A DNA stretch of 64,000 nt. Source: Bradysia coprophila (taxonomy: Eukaryota; Arthropoda; Insecta; Diptera; Sciaridae). The stretch lies in assembly GCF_014529535.1 (NCBI RefSeq), contig NW_023503294.1, positions 1-64,000 of the forward strand, read 5' to 3'. The notes under the pieces are model-generated. The model ran no database searches and had not been told where the DNA came from. It saw only the letters and a program-made list of their open reading frames with translations. The translations under genes were made by a program, and so were the position numbers. Positions 31,132 to 40,512 of the stretch are shown in pieces (the first letter of the stretch is position 1; each line of letters begins with the position of its first letter).

Positions 31132-32218
31132 AGAGTGATATCGCGAAATCTTCGAACAACTTTGGGACAAGGGGTCACGGATATTATCGCGATTAGTCGA
31201 GTAAAACAGTGTGGGGAAAATTGAAAACAATTGAAAATAAATATTGAATAACCACAAAAAAAGTCCAAAAATGCTTCATACCCCACTTTTATATAGAAAA
31301 TAGTCCAAATAGACCGAAAAATTCTTTATTTTAGTTGATCTCACTCTTATCAGCAATAGATATTGAAGAGCCGCACAAAAAACCTCAAAAAAACGAAAAA
31401 CAAACGAAAGAGATAAAATTTCGTCGACTTGGGGTGGACTTCCGCTAAAGTCGCTCCAACCCTTTGCAGTGAAACTTATCCAAGGATGTTTTTACAAGCT
31501 ATGGTACTACAGAGACGAGGCTCTCTCACCATACATATTATGTCTTGATCTTATGTCACTGCGGCCGGTCAGGGACTTGGCAAAATCACCAATTTTTCAC
31601 CTAAACACACCCCCCCTGAACAAAAATAAATTTTTACCGAAAATGCACCCAAAAATTGATTGCTGTTCTAAATAGAGGGATCCTAGAGGAGTTCAAAACG
31701 ATGGTCCGTTAAGCTGGACCAGATGCTTCCCCACAACCATACAACTAAGGAAAAAATTGTATGGGCTGGGGAAGCATCTGGTCCAGCTTAACGGACCATC
31801 GTTTTGAACTCCCCTAGGGTCCCTCTATTCAGAACAGCGATCAATTTTTGGGTGCATTTTCGGTAAAAATTTATTTTTGTTCAGGGGGGGTGTGTAAAAT
31901 GATTGATATCACCAACAGGTCAACATGGACCGGTGGTGTGTATACTCAAAATGTGCGTCTTTTCAAGGCCTACAAGGCTAGCTAAAAGTTTTTTTTTTTC
32001 CCAAAATGGTTTTACTCTAATAATTTTTAGAAAACTATTTTGGGTCCTTTTTGGCAGACCCTTACTTTATGACCTGGAGCGTCGACAACAAAATAACGTT
32101 CACCAAACGTAGTACTACGTTTTACTCGCAAAAGTTCAACGAATCGAATGAGCTATAAGTCAATAATATCTGTGACCCCTTGTCCCAAAGTTGTTCGAAG
32201 ATTTCGCGATATCACTCT
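31132..32218. mobile_element. AGAGTGATATC-ended element, about 1.09 kb
   Basis: Ends AGAGTGATATCGCGAAATCT / AGATTTCGCGATATCACTCT, the arms continuing TCGAACAACTTTGGGACAAG, flanked by TA on both sides. The same terminal family bounds the large element at 47630-51322. An inner hairpin (31590-31895) has its own long arms. No transposase-like ORF; small ORFs (61-73 codons) have no known resemblance. TTAA flanking (one side imperfect) is an alternative reading of the target site. Confidence 0.75.
31590..31895. repeat. Inner hairpin of the preceding element
   Basis: Complementary arms of about 130-140 bp: CACCCCCCCTGAACAAAAAT ... TGATTGCTGTTCT ... GAACGATGGTCCGTTAAGCT-like blocks mirror to AACGGACCATCGTTTTGAAC ... 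AGAACAGCGATCAATTTTTG ... GTTCAGGGGGGGTGTG. The spacer is near 31735-31765. Confidence 0.75.
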
Positions 32219-32548
32219 TACAGCAACTACAAAAAAAACTTAGCTGTCCTAGATTCTCTACGATATTACCTATTCATTCATACCTCACAAGCCTTCATAT
32301 GCCATGATTGGTCGATTTTATCCGCAAGCAAAGTCGAATTTTTTTTGTAGAAAAGTGATGGCTGGACAAACTGAATGATTTACAATGCTCAGTGGTTACG
32401 TACTAGTCTTCCACTAAAATTAGTTCGAATATCACATTATATTATATCACATTGGTTACGTCCTAAAGTTCACTCAAGCTTCATAATTCGGATGGTTGCA
32501 GTGTTTTTGGTGGATGGATGACTAGGATGAATTTCTGAGCATAATGTC
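32219..32548. other. Intergenic spacer, nothing recognised
   Basis: AT-rich with a small TCACATTATATTATATCACA repeat near 32431-32452. No ORF or family assigned. Confidence 0.4.
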
Positions 32549-32781
32549 TACACGCAAAAAAAGGAAATTTCGGATGTACGTTCAAGACGTACAAAATCTA
32601 CATTTTAGACGTACATTCTACGTACTAGACGTAGTGATGTACGCATAAAACGAAAAATGTACAGATAATACGTTAAATGTACTGATAACTCAACCATTGG
32701 TCTCATCGTCGAAATGTACGTTTTAGCCGTAGCATGATTTACGTTTAAGACGTAGGATGGTGTACATGTAAGACGTACAAT
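32549..32781. mobile_element. ACGTAC-rich element (left part), TIR CTACACGCAAAAAAA
   Basis: Starts CTACACGCAAAAAAAGGAAA and is packed with (A)GACGTAC / GTACGTT words. It shares the exact 40-plus-base block beginning GTACTGATAACTCAACCATT with 35077-35131. It is interrupted at GACGTACAAT by a LINE insertion. Its right end could not be placed with confidence beyond 33416. Confidence 0.6.
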
Positions 32782-33406
32782 TTTATTTATTCCAATGACC
32801 TTTAATAAATTACATTCATTTACAACATTTTACATTTTTACATTCTTTGATCTTTGATCTTTTCACTAAATTTCAATTTTTAAATCCTCCAGCCATTTGA
32901 TGAAACGCTCGCTTACCCCGTTGATTTCCTGTAAGTCTCCAGTGAAGCGATGGATGTTACAATACTTAACGATATGTTCCATTGTTTGAACTTCACCGCA
33001 CTCACACAGTGGTGATTCAATGAATTGCCATTTGTGTAGCATATATGCACAGCAGCCATGGCCTGTACGAATACGATTTAGTCTCAACCACAACTTTCTT
33101 GGTAAATTCATTCCTTTCGTTTCCTTCGTTGGATCGGTTATGAGGTCTTTGTTTTTGACCGTGGCGTCTTGCCACCACTTTTTCCATCGTGTGTTACGCG
33201 AGTCCATGTCTCCAGACAATCTATAAAATTGCCAAAACGGTTTCCTCGATTTCAATCTCGATGTTATCGGTGCTGTTAGAATGTCGTTGTGTATGGGCAG
33301 TTCTGTATGTTCGCTGATCTTTTTGCATTCTCTTAAAGCAGCTTCTTGTCGTACAATAGAAGGTGGTGGTATGTTGCTTAAGACATATAGCCATTCAATT
33401 GGAGTG
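32782..33406 (-). pseudogene. 5'-truncated LINE: C-terminal part of ORF2
   Basis: The minus-strand frame from about 33400 to the stop at 32866 reads TPIEWLYVLSNIPPPS, then an open stretch through RLKSRKPFWQFYRL to LNRIRTGHGCCAYMLHKW and CECGEVQTMEHIVKYC. The CxC..T.EHI...C zinc-knuckle-like end is the C-terminal signature of jockey/I-type non-LTR retrotransposon polyproteins. No ATG is needed: it is the tail of a longer protein. A short A/T-rich 3' end (AATAAATAAA on the minus strand) and the 10-bp duplication GACGTACAAT (32772-32781 and 33407-33416) define a target-primed, 5'-truncated insertion. Confidence 0.85.
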
Positions 33407-33416
33407 GACGTACAAT

Positions 33417-34083
33417 AATATTATGTTTGGTGTTGATGTCAAAAGTTATTTCTGAATTGTTTCACAAATTATTTAAAAGAACAATTCGATTTAAATATTC
33501 ATTTCAATTAATTGTTGTATCGTCGTATTGCTCGTTTGGTTTCTAAGCTGTTGGATTGCTTTGAAACGACTAATGTTTTAAAAAAATTCGACGTAAAGAT
33601 GTAACGCGATTTTAACGTTCATTTTAATATTACCGCGGAAAATCAATTTCTTGCCAATAGAACCATGAGAGTTCATCCAAGAAAAAGAGGTTCTTATAAT
33701 GCGTAGGAAATGGAATTCTATTATTTAATTTTATCACGCGTATTTAATTTTGAACTCTGGCCTTTGATGAGACCATTATACTTTCACAAGTTTCTGATCG
33801 GATTCGGAGTTGCCATTGCCAATCAACAAGCCCAAATCCGACATCTAAAAAAAGTGATGATTGAATTCCGACTTGACAAATGGATGCGTTGCGGCTAAAA
33901 AATCGGATCTATTTTTGATTAAAACCTTCAATCTCTTGGAGCCTAAAAAAATATAATTACTGCAACAACATCCGACCTTAACAACTCTAACTTACTCGAA
34001 AATTTCAGAACAAGAATACATATTTGGATTCGGTCTCACCAGTCATTATATTGGCTTAAAAGTACTCAGATTTTCTAGCTCAA
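33417..34083. other. Intergenic; small unassigned ORF
   Basis: A 62-codon plus-strand ORF (33710-33898) begins MEFYYLILSRVFNFE and continues with a mildly hydrophobic stretch and a basic end. I recognise no family, and no splice partners were found; I do not call it a gene. Confidence 0.3.
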
Positions 34084-34287
34084 TAGGTTTGTTCCAAATA
34101 ACTGTAAACGCGAACTTTGACAACCCGAACCACGACGATTTCATCCATAGACGACATAACCTTGGCTTTTCGCTGAAATTTTAAGGCCCCGTATATATAG
34201 TGACAGCTCATTTTTCATGAGCAATTGTTTAGGTTCTGTTGTCTATGGATGAAATTTGACAATTCGTATGGCCTTGGAACAGATCTA
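34084..34287. mobile_element. MITE, TAGGTTTGTTCC family
   Basis: Left end TAGGTTTGTTCC, right end GGAACAGATCTA, with the CATCCATAGAC / GTCTATGGATG boxes in place of CATCCACAGA. TA follows the right end. The outer ends match the copy at 6720; the middle is different. Confidence 0.75.
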
Positions 34288-34552
34288 TAGCTACAATTGC
34301 ATAATAAAATGTACAAATCTACCGAGAATCCTATGATCATGTGTTCTAGATGAACTGTACATTATATTTTTAAAGGAACATGTGGCGAAAATTTCATAAA
34401 TTATCAATAATAATTATTTTTTAAAGTTTGAAAACTCGACTTCTTTTGGGAGCCTGAAATTTAATGTTTAATCATCAGAAAATATTTGCCTGAATGTTGC
34501 TAAACTCAACTCAATTTAAGTTTGCAATTGGTTAGCATTCTACAATTTTAAT

Positions 34553-34686
34553 TGTTCCACAGCGTTCCACATGTTGTCAACAAAAGAAGCGTAAAGAGTG
34601 TCGTTTCACTCACAAACGTGTGGAATTGAAGAAGCGTAAAGGCAAACGCTACTTCTATGTGGTGGAACACGCGTGGAACAAATAAA
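34553..34686. mobile_element. Small foldback element (about 130 bp)
   Basis: Ends TTGTTCCACAGCGTTCCACA and (complement) TTGTTCCACGCGTGTTCCAC; inner AAGAAGCGTAAA words face GTTTGCCTTTACGCTTC. The plus strand reads an open basic peptide ending YFYVVEHAWNK and looks temptingly exonic, but the symmetrical ends explain it better as a mobile element. Confidence 0.6.
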
Positions 34687-34829
34687 ACGAAAGAAACAAA
34701 CGAAACCCACCAAAATTGCATTCTTATGATGAGATCAGTTTACTGCGTCTAAACTACATCCTTTTTCTACTATGTTTAAAAGGAAATGACAAACAAAAGA
34801 ACTCTCCAAAGTAAACTGTTCGTAACTCA

Positions 34830-34925
34830 ACAACTAGTTAGCTCAGTGCGAAAGTCACTGACTCAAGATCGAGAGGTCCCCAGTTCAATTCACGCCAGTG
34901 AAAATGTTTTTTTTTTTTTTTTTTT
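34830..34925 (+). other. tRNA-derived SINE-like sequence with Pol III terminator
   Basis: A-box-like TTAGCTCAGTGCG (34838-34850) and B-box-like AGTTCAATTC (34882-34891) at tRNA spacing, followed by a 19-T run (34907-34925). The stems do not form a proper cloverleaf, so it is not called a tRNA gene. Confidence 0.55.
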
Positions 34926-35019
34926 CATTCGCGTTTGAGAAACCCAGCACTTTGTTTTATATAAAGTAATCGATCTCACATCTGTAAAGTGGGCAAAGGA
35001 CGAAATATAGTAACATTAT

Positions 35020-35150
35020 TTCTAGAAAAATTAAAAAAAAAGCGAAATTTCCAATATACGTTTTATTCGTACATTGTACTGATAACTCAACCATTGGTCT
35101 CATCGTCGAAATGTACGTTTTATCCGTACGACTTTTTTTTGCGTGTAGCC
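35020..35150. mobile_element. ACGTAC-type MITE (short copy)
   Basis: Right end TTTTTTTTGCGTGTAG, the inverted equivalent of the CTACACGCAAAAAAA start at 32549; the left end is degenerate around 35025. Carries the block GTACTGATAACTCAACCATT in the same orientation as at 32679. Confidence 0.6.
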
Positions 35151-35678
35151 TGCATTCGGGCGAGATATCAATTGAGTACCTAACGTTCCTCAAAGAGTAT
35201 TTGCAGACTGGAAGCAGTGCATTGGAATGAGAGGCGAGTACATCTCTAGGTCAGGTTGCTTGAAAGGATTCTTCGCCTTCCGAAATCGGCCACCACGCTC
35301 AATTTTCCAGCTGCAATTGTGATTTAAATCGAAATCCCATCCTGATCGTACAAACAACTGATTCCGCTCGAAATCTGTTAAATCTGTAAAATTGTGAAAT
35401 ACCAACCGTTTTGCCCTTACCCCTCACATCGCTTTAAAGAGCTTGCTTAAAAACACGAAAAATCATTTATTTTCTTAACAGATTTAATTCGCCGCACAGA
35501 ACAATAAATTAAAAGCAACCTTCCGGCTCGAAATCGAATTATTATGCTGCACAAACAAATGAAAGGGATAGCGCACAGCTGCTGGAAAATGTTGTAATTC
35601 AACTCCACAAATATCGGTTATATCAGTTCTTTGGTGAGGCAAACATAGCATGTCTCTCGTTAATATGGTTCACTCATA
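35151..35678 (-). terminator. Nemp 3' region with poly(A) signal
   Basis: The minus-strand AATAAA at 35471-35466 lies about 210 nt beyond the Nemp stop and is the best poly(A) signal. A 71-codon minus ORF (35190-35405) lies beyond it; it has plausible amino-acid usage but no recognised family and is not called. Confidence 0.5.
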
Positions 35679-37325
35679 TCACTCGTCGTCATCTTCGCTT
35701 AATTCTAATCCATTGTGGCGGTGCTTCAAGTGGCCGTTTATGGTCGGTGTACTTGTCCGCAGAGATGGAGTCGTCCTACCAAATTGATAACCGTTGACGG
35801 GTCGCTGTAATCGAGCCGGCTGATGTACCATTTGATCGACCGAATCGTCGTCGTCGTCGTCATCATCATTGCTGATGTCTGAGTTATTTATGTTCGACAG
35901 CGATTCATATTCCAATATTTCACAGTCCAGCAGATGGGACTGTCCTCCCATAAACGACGCGAATCTGAATGAATTGAACGGTTAACTATATAGCAGTCTC
36001 TTCCCGAATACAAATTCTTTTTGTTACCGTTGAGGATCCCTCAGCTTTGTCATTGTACGCCAAGGTTGACTTTCCGGACTGTTGCAGAAATTTTTCAGCT
36101 CTTCCAGAGCTTTTGTTGTTTCTCTTGCGGTTTGTTCGTAGTATTCTTCATTCGTTAAAAATCTTTGCTTGGGTGGAAAATAGCGTCGCCTGTAAGTACA
36201 ACCAGAAATACGAGTGATCGAAATGGCAGAAAAGACAATTTGTTTTCGTTTCCCTTACCAATGCCTTCTTGCAATGTACAACCATTCCACCGGAAAATAG
36301 TAGATGCAAACGGTCAACAAGACGACTCCGACGCTGGCCTCTTGAAATTGACTGGAAAAGTAGATCATGCCCATGGACACCATTTGCAATCCCCATTTAA
36401 TCAAATTTTTGCTTCGTTGATTTTTTGGCGGACCGAGTCGATAGCAAATCACAAAGCTGATGAATCCCGTTACGATGATGTACCAAAACACGTACGTTTG
36501 ATAATTGAACAGTATCACCTGAACGTTGTCCCATAAGAGCTGAGTGAAATAAACAGCTAATGCCGAACCACCGGCCATTACGCTGTACATCATGGGTTTC
36601 TGCGGGGTAATTGGTTTTAGTTGTCAGAATAGGGAATTAGAAGTGAATATCGCCTGGACCAACTTACCTTGGGAAACAGTTTAGCCAGAAAGTATACAAC
36701 GACCAGTAGCGACGCAAAAATGCCCAGCAAAATGCCGGTTGTATAGTAGAACAGTGGCGTTTCGCTGAATTGACTGGCCGCGAAAAAGATCAACAGTCCG
36801 ATGGCCATCAGAATCACTTTCCAAAAGTCGATGCGCACCAAATTTATGTAAACTTTGTACTGATGTGCCGTCTCGATGCCGACGCATGTTTGATTGAATG
36901 GATTCAAATTGATGAGCTTCTTCTTTCGCGTGTTCAGAAAATTGAACGAAAATATCGACCGTTGATTGTCGTAATGCGTGGTGACGATTTCCGGTGTGGA
37001 TCCTTCGTACCACACAAAATCATCGTTGTCCAGATGCAGTTCGATGTTCACCGATTGGAAAATTGCCGGCAACGATTTCGATGTGCCACGATAGCAATAT
37101 ATTTGCAGGTCGGTGGTGAAGAATCCGGATCGTTGGTTGGAAGCATACTCAATGACACTTCCTGGCTGAATCAACGTGACTGCAGAGAATTTTGGATGAT
37201 ATTATGAGAATGGTTTTTTGGCGGTTTAAGCGACGGAAAGTAGCGGACGTACCAGTTGGTTTCTTAGCTAGGGCATACGTAAGTGAAAGTAATGTTATCA
37301 AAAGCAAAATACGAACTGAAGCCAT
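35679..37325 (-). CDS. Nemp: Nuclear envelope integral membrane protein (NEMP1/TMEM194 family)
   Basis: NEMP proteins sit in the inner nuclear membrane, support nuclear-envelope stiffness and are needed for fertility in animals. Five exons, GT-AG: 37325-37253, 37179-36668, 36599-36259, 36189-36028, 35964-35679; 1374 nt, 457 aa, phases consistent. Residues 1-20 form a signal peptide (MASVRILLLITLLSLTYALA). A luminal beta-rich domain follows with the conserved LINLNPFNQTCVGI, then five to six hydrophobic segments between about 150 and 305, including FYYTTGILLGIFASLLVVVY, the most conserved family segment. The nucleoplasmic tail has KALEELKNFCNSPE and RFASFMGG, then an eight-Asp run and an acidic end. 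Both tail motifs match known NEMP sequences. It is divergent from Aladin. Introns are 60-75 bp. Confidence 0.93.
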
Positions 37326-37509
37326 GGTTTCGTATTAACCATGAAGAATTCACATCTAAACTAAACTGAGCAAACGGCAAATCAACACAACGCTTTTTTC
37401 GCTTATTTTAACTGTCAAAATACAAAAATAAAAGCAGCAGTGCTCTCAGTGCTCTTGTTCAATTCATACAGCTTCGTGTTCGGTATTATGGTGCACATAT
37501 GAACACTTA

Positions 37510-40325
37510 GGGTGTAGCCTTTTGCAGTCTTTTTTTTATTTTTTTTAAGGCCTGCGGGTAGGCTCTATGCAGAATGGTCCACTGATCTCGAAAAAACCAA
37601 AAAAACGAGCCATCAGAACAGTCGGAGCGTTTGCTGCGACTGAGCCCCGTACAAACCCGTATATCTATTGCGTACGTGACCCTAGTGCGTCTGTCACCCT
37701 ACTTTGACCGTAGACCTATTGCACCCGTAAACGTAGTTGAAGTCAAATTATTATGAAATGTGTACATCTTAGAAATTGCGCATAGCTCAATTACGAAGCC
37801 CCGTACGACGTTCCTTTCAAATAAAACAAAAATTTCAAATAGCCCTAAAATTTAAATTTATTTAGTATAAATACACATAGGGCCTAGTATCGGCCTCAGT
37901 CCGAGGATCCAAATTTATTTTTTTTTCAACTACATTCTATTCGGCCTTTGATTACCTTCCAAATGAAACAAAAAATACGAAAAACGGATGAAATTTGCTC
38001 GAGTTATATTCAAAATACACATAGGGCCCTAGTAGCGGCCTTAGTCCGAGGACCCAAATTTAATTTTTTTTCAACAACATTCTATTTGGCCTTTGATTAC
38101 CTTCCAAATGAAACACAAATTACGAAAAACGGATGAAATTTGCTCGAGTTATATGTAAAATACACATAGGGCCCTAGTAACGGCCTTAGTCCAAGGACCC
38201 AAATTTAATTTTTTTTTTCAACAACATTCTATTCGGTGTTCGATTATCTTTCAAATGAAACAAAACTTAAGAAAAACGGATGAAATTTACTCGAGTTGTA
38301 TGTAAAATACGCATAGGGCCCTAGTAGCGGCCTTAGTCCGAGGACCCAAATTTAATTTTTTTTTCAACAACATTCTATTCGGCCTTTGATTACCTTCCAA
38401 ATGACACAAAAATTACGAAAAACGGATGAAATTTACTCGAGTTATATGTGAAATACACATAGGGCCCTAGTAGCGGCCTTAGTCCAAGGACCCAAATTTA
38501 ATTTTTTTTTTCAACAACATTCTATTCGGTGTTCGATTATCTTTCAAATGAAACAAAAATTACGAAAAACGGATGAAATTTACTCGAGTTGTATGTAAAA
38601 TACGCATAGGGCCCTAGTAGCGGCCTTAGTCCGAGGACCCAAATTTAAAATTTTTTTCAACAACATTCTATTCGGAAATTTACTCGAGTTGTATGTAAAA
38701 TACGCATAGGGCCCTAGTAGCGGCCTTAGTCCGAGGACCCAAATTTATTTTTTTTTCAACAACATTCTATTCGGCCTTTGATTACCTTCCAAATGACACA
38801 AAAATTACGAAAAACGAATGAAATTTACTCGAGTTCAATGTAAAATACACATAGGGCCCTAGTATCGGCCTCAGTCCGAGGACCAAAATTTAAAATTTTT
38901 TTCAACTACATTCTATTCGGCCTTTGATTACCTTCCAAATCAAACAAAAATTACGAAAAATGGATGAAATTTACTCGAGTTCTATGTAAAATACACATAG
39001 GGCCCTAGTAGCTTTTCACTTCTAAGGCCCTAACTCACGGTCCACTCACCCGATTTAAAAAAACTTTTTTTCCTGGATTGGTATTGACAATACCTATCAT
39101 TTGCCGTGTCATTTACATTTCCATCGTTTATTTTGCCATAAATATCACCAAAACACCTTAAATCACTTAGGTGGCCCTAACTCACGAAGGGCCGATCCGA
39201 ATATGCCCATCTTCGAACTTAGCCTCACTATTTTGACTATCTTTCAGGGAAAAAAAATTTTTGAAATCGGATTTGATTTACTCAAGATATCGACGTGACA
39301 GACGGACAGACGGCCCAAATTTTTATTGCGGATTCGTCATCTATGAACATAGGCAAACACTTTGCCCTTACCGTCTGCTTCGAATTCCATCAATTACACA
39401 CGGCATCGTAATCCTATAAGCCCCTTCGTACTTCGTACGGGGCTAAAAATTAGAAGTTCGAAGCTCCCATGCGCACCTCTGAAAACCGATTTTTTAGTCA
39501 CAGAGCCATAGTGAGAGCAGTTCTGCCGACTGTGTTGGAGCAAATTTGTTAAGTGTATATGATAACTACTCGTAGAGACTGTGGCTTCAATTTGGCATAC
39601 TTTAAAATTTAAAAAAAATTCGACTCACCGATGAAAAATTACAGAAAGTGTTCCCGACCATGACTTTTCCAGAAATTGTTTGGAGTTAATGCTATCTAAA
39701 ATCTGTGACTGGAAAAAAAAAACAGTCATGTCGTAGCTCATTTTAAAGGGAATTTCAAGAGCTTTCAAACGAATATAGACTCGACGTAAAGTTTTACCGG
39801 GTTGCAGATTCATTGACCTTCCAATGTGTTGAAAATGGTACGAGAAAAACCATTTTTGTTTCACAGAATTTATGCAAAAACGGTTCCAAATTGTTCTTAG
39901 TATTGTTGGCGTTTGAAAGCTCTTGAAATTCCCTTTAAAATGAGCTACGACACGACTATTTTGCTTCCCAGTCACAGATTTTAGAAAGCTTTAACTCCAA
40001 AAAATTTCTGGAAAAGTCATGGCCGGAACACTTTCTGTAATTTTTCATCGGTGAGTCGAATTTTTTTTAAATTTTAAAGTATGCCAAATTGAAGCCACAG
40101 TCTCTACGAGTAGTTATCATATACACTTAACAAATTTGTTTCGACACAGGCGGCAGAACTGCTCTCACTATGGCTCTGTGACCAAAAAATCGGTTTTCAG
40201 AGGTGCGCATGGGAGCTTCGAACTTTAAATTTTTTTTTTGTATTTTCGTGATCAGTGGACCATTCTGCATCGAGCCTACCCGCAGGCCTTAAAAAAATAA
40301 AAAAAGACTGCAAAACGCAACACCA
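37510..40325. mobile_element. Foldback element between Nemp and Aladin, split by copy 4
   Basis: Outer inverted ends: GGTGTAGCCTTTTGCAGTCT at 37510 and the complement of GGTGTTGCGTTTTGCAGTCT at 40325, with GGCCTGCGGGTAGGCTC next to each. The inner left arm resumes after copy 4 at 39445 (GTTCGAAGCTCCCATGCGCA ...) and mirrors about 39880-40228. The spacer is about 39790-39870. Without copy 4 the element is a hairpin of about 1 kb. It includes TTTTAAAGGGAATTTCAAGA in both arms. No transposase. Confidence 0.8.
37616..39444 (-). mobile_element. Tandem-core repeat element, copy 4 (about 8-9 core units)
   Basis: Tail-first on plus: CGAGCCATCAGAACAG at 37616, head end GTACTTCGTACGGGGCT at 39444, inserted in an A-run of the foldback arm. 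The opposite arm (40228-40260) supplies the empty-site sequence and shows no evident duplication beyond A/T bases. Core units with TAGGGCCCTAGTAGCGGCCT repeat at about 146-bp spacing from about 37876 to 38998; one unit near 38680 is internally deleted. Confidence 0.85.
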
Positions 40326-40512
40326 CAATGAACACAATGCCATTTTTTGGCGAATTTTTCGTAATTTAACTTTCACTGGCAACACTGAACACAGTTCGAA
40401 CTTTTCATCTTGCATCATTCTGACAGCCATTCAAATCAACAGACTAAAACCGGCCAGTTTCTTGTGTATACAAAAAGGTTTTTTATTGAAGAAAGTCAAT
40501 TGCAAGACTGTT

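Noticed and set aside
31132..32218. piggyBac assignment from TTAA flanks
   Set aside because: Only one of the two elements with these ends shows TTAA on both sides, while TA fits both; the superfamily is left open.
33710..33898. 62-aa ORF with a hydrophobic stretch as a possible small mitochondrial protein
   Set aside because: No family recognised, no splice partners, and it sits in a transposon-rich stretch.
34565..34684. Basic exon ending YFYVVEHAWNK with an apparent upstream AG
   Set aside because: The segment is an inverted repeat with matching TTGTTCCAC ends, typical of a small mobile element, and no partner exon was found.
34838..34900. Functional tRNA gene
   Set aside because: A- and B-boxes are present, but acceptor, anticodon and T stems do not pair, so no cloverleaf forms.
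35190..35405. 71-aa minus ORF as a further Nemp exon or separate gene
   Set aside because: Nemp has an in-frame stop at 35679-35681 and a poly(A) signal before this ORF; no family or splice evidence supports it.
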